Part shown: positions 41,642-49,823 of the stretch, piece by piece | Layout of the letters: each line of letters opens with the position of its first letter | Numbering within the stretch: the first letter of the stretch is position 1 | Source: Altererythrobacter sp. | Lineage (GTDB): Bacteria > Pseudomonadota > Alphaproteobacteria > Sphingomonadales > Sphingomonadaceae | NCBI GenBank assembly: GCA_017308255.1 | Contig: JAFKFN010000004.1 | Span: 124,001-188,000, forward strand | Direction of reading: 5' to 3' | DNA length: 64,000 nucleotides | Program-made: the position numbers and the translations under genes | The notes under the pieces: generated by a model | Databases searched by the model: none | Told to the model about the DNA's origin: nothing | The model's input: the letters and a program-made list of their open reading frames with translations, nothing else

Positions 41642-43495
41642 TCACGCCTCTTCCAGCACTCTCTCTTCGTCAAGCAGCGTCACCACGCCGCGCCCGCCGT
41701 CCACGCGGATGCGCTGGCCGTCCCTGATGCGCTGGGTGGCGGTGCCGGTGCCGACCACGGCGGGCAACCCGTATTCGCGGGCCACGATGGCCATGTGGCT
41801 CATCGATCCGCCGATGTCGCTCACCGCCGCGCCGATCTTCTGGAAGATCGGGCTCCAGGTGGGATTGGTCACCTGGCACACCAGGATGTCGCCCTGCTGG
41901 ATGCGGCCGATCTCGGCCACCGATTTCACCACCCGCGCGGTGCCTTCCACCACGCCGGAGCAAGCGGCGAAGCCTTTCAGCTCCTTCTCGTTCTCCACCC
42001 CTTCGTTGAGCCAGGTGTCGAGGTTCTCGCGGGTGATGCCCCACAGCATCACGATCGCCGGATCGTCGATCACATCGGGCACCGCGCCCAGCGCCGGCGA
42101 GGTCGGGTGCTTGCCCCATTCCTCGATCGCCGCCTTGCGCTCGGCCACCACGGCCGGCCAGTGCTTCGGCCCGCGCGGCTCGCTGCCGATGCCCCAGGCC
42201 AGCATCAGGTCGATGATCGCGCTTTCCAGCTCATACTGGTTGAGGTGGAACACATCGTCTTCGCGCCCTTGCGGCCCGAAGAAGCCATGTTCCGCCAGCA
42301 GTGCGCCGAACTCCCTGATCTTGTTGAAGAACAGGTTGGTGTACCAGTGCTCGCAGTAGAACTTGTGCCCTTCCACATACGGGAACACGCGATGGGCCAG
42401 GCCGATGAGCTGGTCGTAAGTCGCCTTGTCCTCATCGGTTTCCAGCAGTTCGCGGTAATCGGCCACCAGCTGCTCGCGTTCGGCCACCAGCTGCTCGGTC
42501 GGCCGCTCGATATTGGCGCCGGCCTTGATCTTCTCGATATAGCCGGGGAGCGCGGCGAAAGGCAGGCTGAGGTCGTCGTTCCAGCTGCGGTGATAGTGGT
42601 AGAACCCGTCGCCGCTGCTGACGTTGAACCACGGGTTGCGGCTGGTCTCCAGTTCGCCGAGCCATTCCTTGCCCGCATTGCCGAGAGCATCGAGGTCGGC
42701 GAGCACCTGATCGATGTTCATGTTATCGGTGAACTGCGCATCGACGCCCAGCTCCACCGCCCGGCGGGCCAGGCGCTTCACTTCCTCGTCCGGGCGGAAG
42801 ATCTCCGCTTCCATCCCCGCGACCATGCGGCTGATCGCCTGGTCGCTGATCTCGGGGAAGGCCTTCTTGCAGAAATCGAAGAAGGTCATGTAGGCGCCAT
42901 AGCCCAGCAGCAGGAACTCGAAGTGGTGGTGCCACATGCGGTGGTACCCCTCGATCTGCTTCTGGTAGATATCGAGCAGCGCATGATTGCTGGCCACGCC
43001 CTTGCCGGTGTGGGTGGTCTCCAGCGGCTCGTAAGCGGGCAGGGAAGGCTTGGGCAGCGCCTGCGCATCCGCGATCAGCGCTTTCATCTTGTCCTTCCAC
43101 TGGTCGTAGAGGCGTTCCCAGTTTTCGTAGTAATAGAACGCGCGCTGCTGGAACTCGCCCACGCGCTCCTCGATCTCGGCCGGGTCTGTCACCGCTACGC
43201 CGCCGATATAGACCCGCCCGTTGATCACCCGGTGCTCGATCCCCTTGGCGGTCGGCAGCACGTGGACCCGGGTGTTGAACGCGCCCAGCGCCACATAGGC
43301 CGCCTCGGCCGTGATCATGTCGAAGTGATGCATCGGCTCGGGGAAATGCATCGAGTTGTAGAACCAGAACTTCTGGTCATCCTCGGGCACGAACTGGGCG
43401 TAATAGGGATAGGCCGCCTGCGCGCCTTCGGTGCCGGGCACGACCTTGAGGTCGCTGGGCAGGGGGAAACTCTTCTGATCCGTCATCTCTGGCAA
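41642..43495 (-). CDS. PEP-utilising-type phosphotransferase (phenylphosphate synthase A type)
   Basis: A 617-aa protein. The last 80 residues contain the phosphohistidine domain of PEP synthase/PPDK: GGSMSHMAIVAREYGLPAVVG, whose His carries the phosphoryl group. The preceding 500 residues (rich in Trp, Tyr, His) resemble the large chain of phenylphosphate synthase, about 70 kDa. With the 346-aa ATP-binding protein it should form a phosphotransferase for a phenolic substrate. Related two-chain kinases start the catabolism of 4-hydroxyacetophenone and acetovanillone in Rhodococcus (Hpe) and Sphingobium (Acv). Confidence 0.82.
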   Translation of the reverse strand: MPEMTDQKSFPLPSDLKVVPGTEGAQAAYPYYAQFVPEDDQKFWFYNSMHFPEPMHHFDMITAEAAYVALGAFNTRVHVLPTAKGIEHRVINGRVYIGGVAVTDPAEIEERVGEFQQRAFYYYENWERLYDQWKDKMKALIADAQALPKPSLPAYEPLETTHTGKGVASNHALLDIYQKQIEGYHRMWHHHFEFLLLGYGAYMTFFDFCKKAFPEISDQAISRMVAGMEAEIFRPDEEVKRLARRAVELGVDAQFTDNMNIDQVLADLDALGNAGKEWLGELETSRNPWFNVSSGDGFYHYHRSWNDDLSLPFAALPGYIEKIKAGANIERPTEQLVAEREQLVADYRELLETDEDKATYDQLIGLAHRVFPYVEGHKFYCEHWYTNLFFNKIREFGALLAEHGFFGPQGREDDVFHLNQYELESAIIDLMLAWGIGSEPRGPKHWPAVVAERKAAIEEWGKHPTSPALGAVPDVIDDPAIVMLWGITRENLDTWLNEGVENEKELKGFAACSGVVEGTARVVKSVAEIGRIQQGDILVCQVTNPTWSPIFQKIGAAVSDIGGSMSHMAIVAREYGLPAVVGTGTATQRIRDGQRIRVDGGRGVVTLLDEERVLEEA

Positions 43496-43629
43496 CCTCT
43501 CTCGGGAAGCGCCCGCGGACCTTTGCGGCCTCGTGATGCGGGCATCGCTCCTAAGGTTGCCGATCTAGCCCTTGCCCGCAACTCCCCGTGAGGATTCGCG
43601 CGCATGAGCCATGGGACAAACGCGCAGCG

Positions 43630-44832
43630 TCAATCGCGGCTGTGCTCGGCCGAAGCCGCGGCCGGCGCGCTTGCCGTGGGGGCCACGCCGGGATCGCGGT
43701 CGAACACCTGGGTGAAGCGTGAGCGATCGTCGCTGGCATCGGGCTGGATAGTCCCCGCCGCGAGGCCGCGCCGCTTGGCGCGCGAGGCGGTGATGTAGTT
43801 CCGGATCTGCACGTCACCTTCGTGGCAGGCATATTCGAACAGCTTGTAGTCGTCGTCGCGGACCCACTCGATGCGCGAAGTCCACGGCGCGGTGAACGTC
43901 TCCGGGTCGGAATAAGTCAGCTCGTGCATCAGCGTGTTCGGCCCGGTCATCGTCAGCCGCTCGGTCACGCGGGTCTTGTCGCTCATCGGGATGGTGTCGA
44001 ACGGCGCGCCGCCGATCATGGTCACGATCACCGGCGCGGCGGAGCGCTTGTAGGGATCGTGGGTGACGGAATCGCCCGATGTGATGTTGCTGGTTTCGAT
44101 CACCAGCGTCTTGCCGTCCCAGTGCGCGCGGCTGTGGCCCATCCACTGTTCCACCGCGGCCGGCCATTCGGGCGTATCGCCAATCGGGATAATGCGCATG
44201 CCCAGCATCTCGAGCTGGATCACGATATAGCCAGGCGTCTGCCACACGCGGATGCCGTTGTTGTAGCGGTTGGGGAACATCGAGGCGGGAAAGCCCCGCG
44301 TGATGCAGCGGTCCCAGGTGTCGAAATCGCTCACCCAGTCGTATTCCTGGCCCGGCACCCAGCCCGAACGGCCGTTCTCGAACAGCTGCCGGCCCTTGGC
44401 CGTCATCGGCGGGAGCTGCCCGTTGGCCGGGCTCACCAGCAGGCTGGTGCGATGGCCGAAGGCGGATGTGCGCATCCATTCGGCAAGCCCCTGGCTGCCG
44501 GGGTAATTGATGCCCTGTCCCTCGGGAGAGTAGGCCGCGTCGGACTTTTCAGCGGCGGCCAGCCGGCGGGCGAACTCCTCCTCGGTGACCCACACCCGGT
44601 TGCCGTATTCCTCCGGCCGCTGGAACAGGATGCGGCCGCTATTCATGTATTCGATCTGGTAAGTGGCGGTGAAGTCCCAATCGCCCCACGCCGTCTTGCC
44701 CGGCGTATAGTCGGTGGGCACCGGCGGCAGCTCGGTCAGGTCCGCAGGGCGTTCCTGGGCGAAGGCGAAGGATGCCGCCAGCGCGGCGGCCAAAGCAGCG
44801 GCCACCCGCAAGGCGAGACGATCGTACCCCAT
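43630..44832 (-). CDS. Exported protein of unknown function
   Basis: A 400-aa protein with a signal peptide (LALRVAAALAAALAASFAFAQ). The mature part has many Trp and Asp residues and repeating segments such as DGKTLVIETSNIT and TERLTMTGPNTLMHELTYSDPETF, typical of a family of secreted beta-rich proteins common in sphingomonads near aromatic catabolism genes. No catalytic motif is clear. It lies 134 nt upstream of the phosphotransferase genes on the same strand and may start that operon. Confidence 0.7.
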   Translation of the reverse strand: MGYDRLALRVAAALAAALAASFAFAQERPADLTELPPVPTDYTPGKTAWGDWDFTATYQIEYMNSGRILFQRPEEYGNRVWVTEEEFARRLAAAEKSDAAYSPEGQGINYPGSQGLAEWMRTSAFGHRTSLLVSPANGQLPPMTAKGRQLFENGRSGWVPGQEYDWVSDFDTWDRCITRGFPASMFPNRYNNGIRVWQTPGYIVIQLEMLGMRIIPIGDTPEWPAAVEQWMGHSRAHWDGKTLVIETSNITSGDSVTHDPYKRSAAPVIVTMIGGAPFDTIPMSDKTRVTERLTMTGPNTLMHELTYSDPETFTAPWTSRIEWVRDDDYKLFEYACHEGDVQIRNYITASRAKRRGLAAGTIQPDASDDRSRFTQVFDRDPGVAPTASAPAAASAEHSRD

Positions 44833-45009
44833 GGTCGGCTCCTCTCCAGCCGGTTTCAGAACAGGTTACGATCCTTCCGGCCGTGGGGAAAGGATTCCCG
44901 TGCATCGGATATAGGATAATCGCGCAGCGCCCGGTGCAGCGGGAACAGCCGTGCAAACCCGCCGTTGAACGGGAGAAAGCTCTTTAGGACAACGGCAGGA
45001 GAAGTGCGG

Positions 45010-45186
45010 ATGTATGGATGGGCGGCAACTCTGGCGATAATTGCGCTTATCGCGGCGATCCTTGGTTTTGGCGGCGTGGCAGGCACTTTCGCCCATCTGG
45101 CCGTCATCGTTTTCGTCATCGCGCTGATCTTGACGGCGGTATTTCTCTTCCTCGGATGGACTGCGGCGAAGAAGATCGCCGAATAG
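45010..45186 (+). CDS. DUF1328-type small membrane protein
   Basis: A 58-aa protein with two transmembrane segments (MYGWAATLAIIALIAAILGF and HLAVIVFVIALILTAVFLFL). The Gly-Phe-Gly-Gly-Val-Ala-Gly turn matches DUF1328/YtjA-like proteins. ATG 45010 has AGGAG 8 nt upstream; the longer frame from 44965 is less likely. Function unknown, often stress-linked. Confidence 0.85.
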   Translation: MYGWAATLAIIALIAAILGFGGVAGTFAHLAVIVFVIALILTAVFLFLGWTAAKKIAE

Positions 45187-45196
45187 CCGGCTTTAT

Positions 45197-45520
45197 CTAC
45201 TGCTCTCGCGCGCAATGGATGCACAAGGCCGCCTCGGGCCGAGCTTCGAGGCGGCCTTCGGCGATTTCCGCGCCGCATTGCACGCAGGTGCCGTAAGTGC
45301 CCGCATCGATGCGGTCGAGCGCGCGTTCGATCGAGGCGATCTGGCGAGCGACGAGTTCGGCCTGGCCGCCGAGAGAATCGTCATCCTGCATCTCCGTCGC
45401 CTGTTCGGGAAGATCGGGATCGAGCGGTTCGGCGAGATCGGTTTCGATCCGCCCGAGCCGGCTTTCAAGCTCGGCACGGGTGGCTTCAAGGCGTTCCCTG
45501 GCAGCGGCGGTATCAGGCAT
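45197..45520 (-). CDS. DksA/TraR-type zinc-finger protein
   Basis: A 107-aa protein. The N-terminal helical hairpin (ERLEATRAELESRLGRIETDL) and C-terminal C4 finger (GTYGTCVQCGAEI and ALCIHC) are those of short TraR/DksA family proteins that bind RNA polymerase in its secondary channel. It is shorter than DksA itself. ATG 45518-45520 has GAGGAG upstream. Convergent with the DUF1328 gene. Confidence 0.88.
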   Translation of the reverse strand: MPDTAAARERLEATRAELESRLGRIETDLAEPLDPDLPEQATEMQDDDSLGGQAELVARQIASIERALDRIDAGTYGTCVQCGAEIAEGRLEARPEAALCIHCAREQ

Positions 45521-45624
45521 GCGCGGCTCCTCTTTCCGACCGGGCCAGCATAGCAGGCCGGGAAACCAGGATACAGCAGGCGCGGGAAAGCGATTTGATC
45601 GCGCGCAGAAACGCGCGCGGGGTG

Positions 45625-46584
45625 TCAGTTTCGGGCCGCGCCGCGCCACTCGCTCGGCGTCATGCCGAACCGCTTGCGGAACGCCCGTGCGAAATAGCCC
45701 GGGTCCAGGAACCCGCACCGAAAGGCCATCTCGCCCACCGTCAGCCCGCCGGCGCGGGGATCGGTTAGCATATCGCTGGCGCGGTCGAGCCGGGCGGCGG
45801 TCAATTCCTGGACGAAGCTGGTGCCGCTGCCCGCCAGCAACTGTTGCAGATAGCGTTTGGAAATGCCCAGTTCGGCCGCCACGCTCTCGGGCGATAACTC
45901 GGGATCGGCGAAGTCGGTTTCGATCCGGCGCAGGATCTGGCGCGCCAGCTGGCTGCGATGGCGGCTTTCCGTGGCCGGTTCGTGGAACCCGGTGGCGAGC
46001 GTCAGCAGGGTGCCGACCTGTTCGGCGATCATCGGACGGGGAAGGGGCGTCTCGTCGATCCCCTCGGCCATCGTTTCCAGCAGGCTGCCGAGCGGGGCTC
46101 CCCAGCCTGCCCGCGCGCTCACTGGCCGGCCGAGCAGCGCGCCGGGATCGGGCAGATAGCGGTCGAGCCAGCCCAGCGGCATCATCAGGTCCAGCGCCTC
46201 GTGCGCCGTTTCCATCTCCATCTGGTAGAAGCGCGTGTTGTCCAGCAGCACGAATTCGCCCGGTTTCACGGTGAAGCGCCTGCCCCCCATCCGCGTCTTG
46301 AGCGCGCCCCGGCGGGCATAGACCAGCTGGATCGAAGGCGTCGCCCGCCCCGGCCCGTCGCCATTGTGGACCACCCGCTGCGCCGGCGCGTCGAGCCGCA
46401 GCAGGCGAAGCTGCCCCACGCCGTGGCTGCTCCATCGCGCGGCGAACAGGCTTTCGTCGAACACGCAGACGTCGATCGGCGCGATCGTGCTCGCCGCCCA
46501 ATCGCGCCACTGCCGCACCGCTTCCGGCCGGGCGAGGCCGGCGGAAGTCCAGCTTGTATCGTCTGGGGCTGGCGCGGGATGCAT
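45625..46584 (-). CDS. AraC-family transcriptional regulator
   Basis: A 319-aa protein. Residues about 30-190 form an AraC-binding (cupin-like, FeaR/NphR type) domain with VYARRGALKTRMGGR and FVLLDNTRFYQMEM. Residues about 215-315 form two helix-turn-helix units (LSPESVAAELGISKRYLQQL; GLTVGEMAFRCGFLDPGYFA) ending FRKRFGMTPSEWR. Such regulators often control aromatic-compound catabolism. The start at ATG 46582-46584 has a weak ribosome-binding site. It is divergent from a second, truncated AraC gene. Confidence 0.85.
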   Translation of the reverse strand: MHPAPAPDDTSWTSAGLARPEAVRQWRDWAASTIAPIDVCVFDESLFAARWSSHGVGQLRLLRLDAPAQRVVHNGDGPGRATPSIQLVYARRGALKTRMGGRRFTVKPGEFVLLDNTRFYQMEMETAHEALDLMMPLGWLDRYLPDPGALLGRPVSARAGWGAPLGSLLETMAEGIDETPLPRPMIAEQVGTLLTLATGFHEPATESRHRSQLARQILRRIETDFADPELSPESVAAELGISKRYLQQLLAGSGTSFVQELTAARLDRASDMLTDPRAGGLTVGEMAFRCGFLDPGYFARAFRKRFGMTPSEWRGAARN

Positions 46585-46746
46585 GGCGCCATGCTGAGGG
46601 TAGCGGAGTAGCGAGTCAATCGCCTCTCCCGGCGCGGACGACCCGCAGTGTCTGGCGTGTTCGCCACACAATTTGTCATTGTCGTGATAGCGCGCCGCAT
46701 CCGCTCGCAGTACCTCTCGGCTCATCTTTCGAGAAGGGAGCCGGCG

Positions 46747-47037
46747 ATGCAGATGCTTCGCGAAAATCCCGCCATGGCTGGCGGCATCGCCGATCTTGCA
46801 CACGCCTCGGGGGCCAGTTCGCGCACCATCCAGCGGCTTTTCCTGGCTGAAACGGGCCTGCTGTTTTCGCAGTGGCGCCAGCGGTTGCGCCTGCTCCACG
46901 GCGTGGCCGCGCTCGGCCAGGGTGCCTCGGTCACCGGGGCGGGGCTGGAGGCAGGCTATTCCAGCACCAGTGCTTTCATCGCCGCCTTCCGCAGGCATTT
47001 CGGCACCACGCCTTCGCGCCTTACGCCTTCGGGCTGA
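46747..47037 (+). CDS. AraC-type DNA-binding domain only (truncated)
   Basis: A 96-aa frame from ATG 46747 (AAGGGAG 6 nt upstream). It holds only the C-terminal two helix-turn-helix units of an AraC protein: GIADLAHASGASSRTIQRLF and VTGAGLEAGYSSTSAFIAAFRRHFGTTPSR. The usual 150-200 aa sensor domain is missing. It may be a remnant of a decayed gene or a stand-alone DNA-binding protein; the good ribosome-binding site allows expression. The frame is open upstream to 46648 but without AraC character. Confidence 0.6.
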   Translation: MQMLRENPAMAGGIADLAHASGASSRTIQRLFLAETGLLFSQWRQRLRLLHGVAALGQGASVTGAGLEAGYSSTSAFIAAFRRHFGTTPSRLTPSG

Positions 47038-47045
47038 GGGCTTTC

Positions 47046-47870
47046 CTACTCCGCCTCTGCCGGCTCGAGCGCGGGCAGGGCGGGCATGACACGCTGCGCG
47101 ATCAGCGCGGCCTCGGCATCGCAGTGTTCCGGCGCGGGGGCGCCGCTTTGCCTGAGGGCGGTCAGTTCCTGGCGCGCGGCGGCCAGGTCGGCCTGGTATT
47201 CCGGCTTGGTCTGGACCAGCGCCATGGTCGTCGCGGCGGACATCATGCCGGCTTCCACCGCGCTTTCATTGTGGACGCCGCAGACGAAGCGGCTGTCGGC
47301 ATAGGCGCGGCCGCGTTCCAGAATGGCTTGCGCCCGGTCCGGCGCGGCCCCGGCCAGCACGGTCGCCCAGGTCCAGCCCCAGGTGCTGTGGCCGGACGGA
47401 TAGTCATAGCTCGCCCGATTGTTGCGGCGGTCGAACAGCTCTTCCGGCGCCTGGCAGGTCGGCCCCTGGTCGATCACGTAAGGCCGCTCGCGCTTGTAGA
47501 ATTCCTTGGCCCGCCCCGCCTGGCCGCCGGTATCGGCCGCCGCGCGCTGCACCACGGCCAGCAGCTTGGGTGAATTTTCCGGCGTCAGCGCCACGCCCAC
47601 GGCGCAGCTGAAGTTGCGCAGCATCGCGGCGGGCTGGATTTCCGCGTCCTGCGTCGCCAGCGCATAGCGTTCGCTGCCTACCAGCCGGCGCGTGTCGCGG
47701 AAGATGTCGCGATCGGTTTCATAGCGTGGATCGCCCGGACGCGGGGCAGGTTCGAGGATCGCCGTCACGTCAAGCTCGCCCGGGGCGAGATATCCGGCGG
47801 GCCGCCCCGTCTGGGCCGATGCCACCGTGCCGGCGGCGATCGCGGCCACCAATAGCAGCTTCCAGCGCAT
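47046..47870 (-). CDS. Class A acid phosphatase (PAP2 family)
   Basis: A 274-aa exported phosphatase. Signal peptide at the start (LLLVAAIAAGTVASAQ). The bacterial non-specific acid phosphatase signature is complete: KEFYKRERP (Lys-x6-Arg-Pro), YPSGHST, and DSRFVCGVHNESA (Ser-Arg-x5-His). Start ATG 47868-47870, with GGGGGAAAAAGG upstream; the frame is open to 47912. It releases phosphate from organic esters in the periplasm. Convergent with the truncated AraC gene. Confidence 0.9.
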   Translation of the reverse strand: MRWKLLLVAAIAAGTVASAQTGRPAGYLAPGELDVTAILEPAPRPGDPRYETDRDIFRDTRRLVGSERYALATQDAEIQPAAMLRNFSCAVGVALTPENSPKLLAVVQRAAADTGGQAGRAKEFYKRERPYVIDQGPTCQAPEELFDRRNNRASYDYPSGHSTWGWTWATVLAGAAPDRAQAILERGRAYADSRFVCGVHNESAVEAGMMSAATTMALVQTKPEYQADLAAARQELTALRQSGAPAPEHCDAEAALIAQRVMPALPALEPAEAE

Positions 47871-48022
47871 GCCTTTTTCCCCCTTGTCCCGTTCCTTCCG
47901 CCGGTGTGGCAAATTGTCCGCCCCTGGTCCAGCGGCGGCCTGCGGCCTTTTCCCGCGCGCACGCTTGTCGCAGGCGCGCTTTTCGCTTCTATTGCATCGC
48001 CAAAGAACAAGAGGAGAGAGAC

Positions 48023-49048
48023 ATGCGCCTGATCGCCACCGAGGAAGCCTGGTCGATTCCCGAAGTCGCCGAGGAATTGAAGAAGGTCGCCAATAGCCCG
48101 ACGCAAAGCCTCGACAAGCTGCTGATCAAGGGCATCTACGATGCGCCGACCGACAGCTCCGGCTATGGCAAGCTCGATTTCCTCTCCGGCCTGATCGACG
48201 CCGAGCAGGAACGCCTACGGCAGATGGACGAGTTGGGCGTGGACATGCAACTCATGGCCCTCACCGCGCCGGGCGTGCAGATGTTCGATGCCGATACCGC
48301 GCATGAACTGGCCATGCTCGCCAATGATCGCCTGGCCGCCCTGTGCCGCAAGTATCCGACGCGCTTCGCCGGTCTCGCCAGCTTCGCCCCGCACAGTCCG
48401 AAGCGTGCGGCGAAGGAGATGGAGCGCGCCGTCAACGAACTCGGCCTCAACGGCTTCATGGTCAACAGCCACACCCACGGCGAATATCTCGATGATCCCA
48501 AGTTCTGGCCGATCCTCGAAGCCGCGGAGGCGCTGGATCGCTGCATCTACATCCATCCGCGCGCCGCATCGGACACCTTGAAGGGTCCACTGCAGGACTA
48601 TGGCATGGACAGCGCCATGTGGGGCTACGGCGTGGAAGTGGGCACGCACGCGGTGCGGATGATGGCCGGCGGCGTGTTCGACGCCTTCCCCCGGCTCAAG
48701 ATCTGCATCGGCCATATGGGCGAAGCGGTGCCGTTCTGGCTGTGGCGGATAAACTTCATGAACTCGCGTGCCCAGAAAGTCGGCCGCGCGCGCAAGACCC
48801 AGCGCAGCATGGCGGAATACTTCCAGGACAACTTCGTCATCACCAACAGCGGGGTCGAGGACCCGCTGGCCCTGCGCTATTCGATCGACAAGCTGGGCAT
48901 CGACAACGTCATGTGGGCGATCGATTACCCCTACCAGCCGATGAAGCCGGCGGTCGATTTCATCGAGCAGTTCGAATGCACCGAGGAAGAGCGCCACGCC
49001 TTGTGTCACGGCAATGCGGAACGCATCTTCCACATCGCTCCGGAGTGA
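48023..49048 (+). CDS. Amidohydrolase-family decarboxylase (LigW / gamma-resorcylate type)
   Basis: A 341-aa TIM-barrel protein of the Amidohydrolase_2 group. It has the ATEEAW start (metal Glu), YIHPRA (metal His), GHMGEAVPFWLWR, and AIDYPYQP (metal Asp). This layout matches 5-carboxyvanillate and gamma-resorcylate decarboxylases. It first gene of a plus-strand operon of five. Substrate cannot be read from sequence; other members of the family are hydrolases of unknown substrate. GAGGAGAGAG precedes ATG 48023. Confidence 0.8.
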   Translation: MRLIATEEAWSIPEVAEELKKVANSPTQSLDKLLIKGIYDAPTDSSGYGKLDFLSGLIDAEQERLRQMDELGVDMQLMALTAPGVQMFDADTAHELAMLANDRLAALCRKYPTRFAGLASFAPHSPKRAAKEMERAVNELGLNGFMVNSHTHGEYLDDPKFWPILEAAEALDRCIYIHPRAASDTLKGPLQDYGMDSAMWGYGVEVGTHAVRMMAGGVFDAFPRLKICIGHMGEAVPFWLWRINFMNSRAQKVGRARKTQRSMAEYFQDNFVITNSGVEDPLALRYSIDKLGIDNVMWAIDYPYQPMKPAVDFIEQFECTEEERHALCHGNAERIFHIAPE

Positions 49049-49059
49049 GGGGGAAGACG

Positions 49060-49536
49060 ATGGCGGCGTTCTACGGTCTTTGCCTCGCGCTGATGGCGGT
49101 CATGCGGCTTGCCCCGCAATCGCCGCTCGGCCGCTGGCTCAACCTCAATTTCATCCAGGAACCGCTCACGCGCATGGCGGCGCTGGAACGGCACCAGGTG
49201 ATCTTCCTCGTGATCGCTTCCGTGATGTTGCTGGCGGCAAGCGAGACCATCGCGATCTACGGCACATTCGAATGGGTGTTGATCTCCGCGTTCGACTTGT
49301 CGGTCTATCTCGATGCGGTTGCGGTGACCGCGGTGATTGGTGTCGCGACGAGATTTCACAGCGTCATGCAAGTGCTCCGGGGCCGACGGGTCGCTCGCAC
49401 CATGCCGAAGCGCGGGGCCCGGCGACGGCGGATGCGAACGGGCGCAGGCACTGCGCCCGCGAAGTCCGCCAATGACGACGACCCGGCACCGGCCCTGGCC
49501 CGCGAATCATTCCGGTTCCATCTTGTCGCGGCTTGA
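49060..49536 (+). CDS. Small membrane protein of unknown function
   Basis: A 158-aa protein starting 11 nt after the amidohydrolase stop, with GAGGGGGAAG upstream. It has two or three transmembrane segments (HQVIFLVIASVMLLAASETI; DAVAVTAVIGVATRF) and a basic C-terminal tail (KRGARRRRMRTGAG). No family recognised. Operon position suggests a link to transport or anchoring of the decarboxylase pathway. Confidence 0.65.
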   Translation: MAAFYGLCLALMAVMRLAPQSPLGRWLNLNFIQEPLTRMAALERHQVIFLVIASVMLLAASETIAIYGTFEWVLISAFDLSVYLDAVAVTAVIGVATRFHSVMQVLRGRRVARTMPKRGARRRRMRTGAGTAPAKSANDDDPAPALARESFRFHLVAA

Positions 49537-49573
49537 CTAAGCTGGCTGGCCGGGAGGGCAGAGGAGACTCGCC

Positions 49574-49777
49574 ATGTCGATTGCCAAGGTCACCGAAGTC
49601 ATCGCATCCTCCACTATCGGGATAGAGGATGCCGTCCGCCAGGGCGTCGCCCGCGCCTCGAAAACGCTGGATCAGGTGCAGAGCGTGTGGGTCAGCGACA
49701 TTACCTGCGACGTGCAAGACGGGGACGTGGTCGAATGGCGCGTGAGGCTGAAGATTACCTTCGTGCTCACCGACTGA
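49574..49777 (+). CDS. Dodecin-family flavin-binding protein
   Basis: A 67-aa protein matching dodecin in length and layout: one helix (GIEDAVRQGVARASKTLDQV) between strands, starting SIAKVTEVIASSTIG and ending WRVRLKITFVL. Dodecins form 12-mers that store riboflavin or FMN. It lies 37 nt after the membrane-protein gene and 46 nt before the CoA transferase gene. GGAGAC precedes the ATG. Confidence 0.92.
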   Translation: MSIAKVTEVIASSTIGIEDAVRQGVARASKTLDQVQSVWVSDITCDVQDGDVVEWRVRLKITFVLTD

Positions 49778-49823
49778 GCGCCGGCCTTAGCGTGGTTCGC
49801 TTCGCGGTGTGGAAGAGGGCGGA

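Noticed and set aside
45197-46510. A 437-codon frame covering both the zinc-finger gene and part of the AraC gene
   Set aside because: Only the last 107 codons are a real protein (DksA/TraR type); the rest is out of frame with the AraC gene.
47046-47870. Acid phosphatase as the phosphatase step of the aryl ketone pathway
   Set aside because: It has a signal peptide and would act in the periplasm, whereas the pathway's phosphorylated intermediates should be cytosolic.
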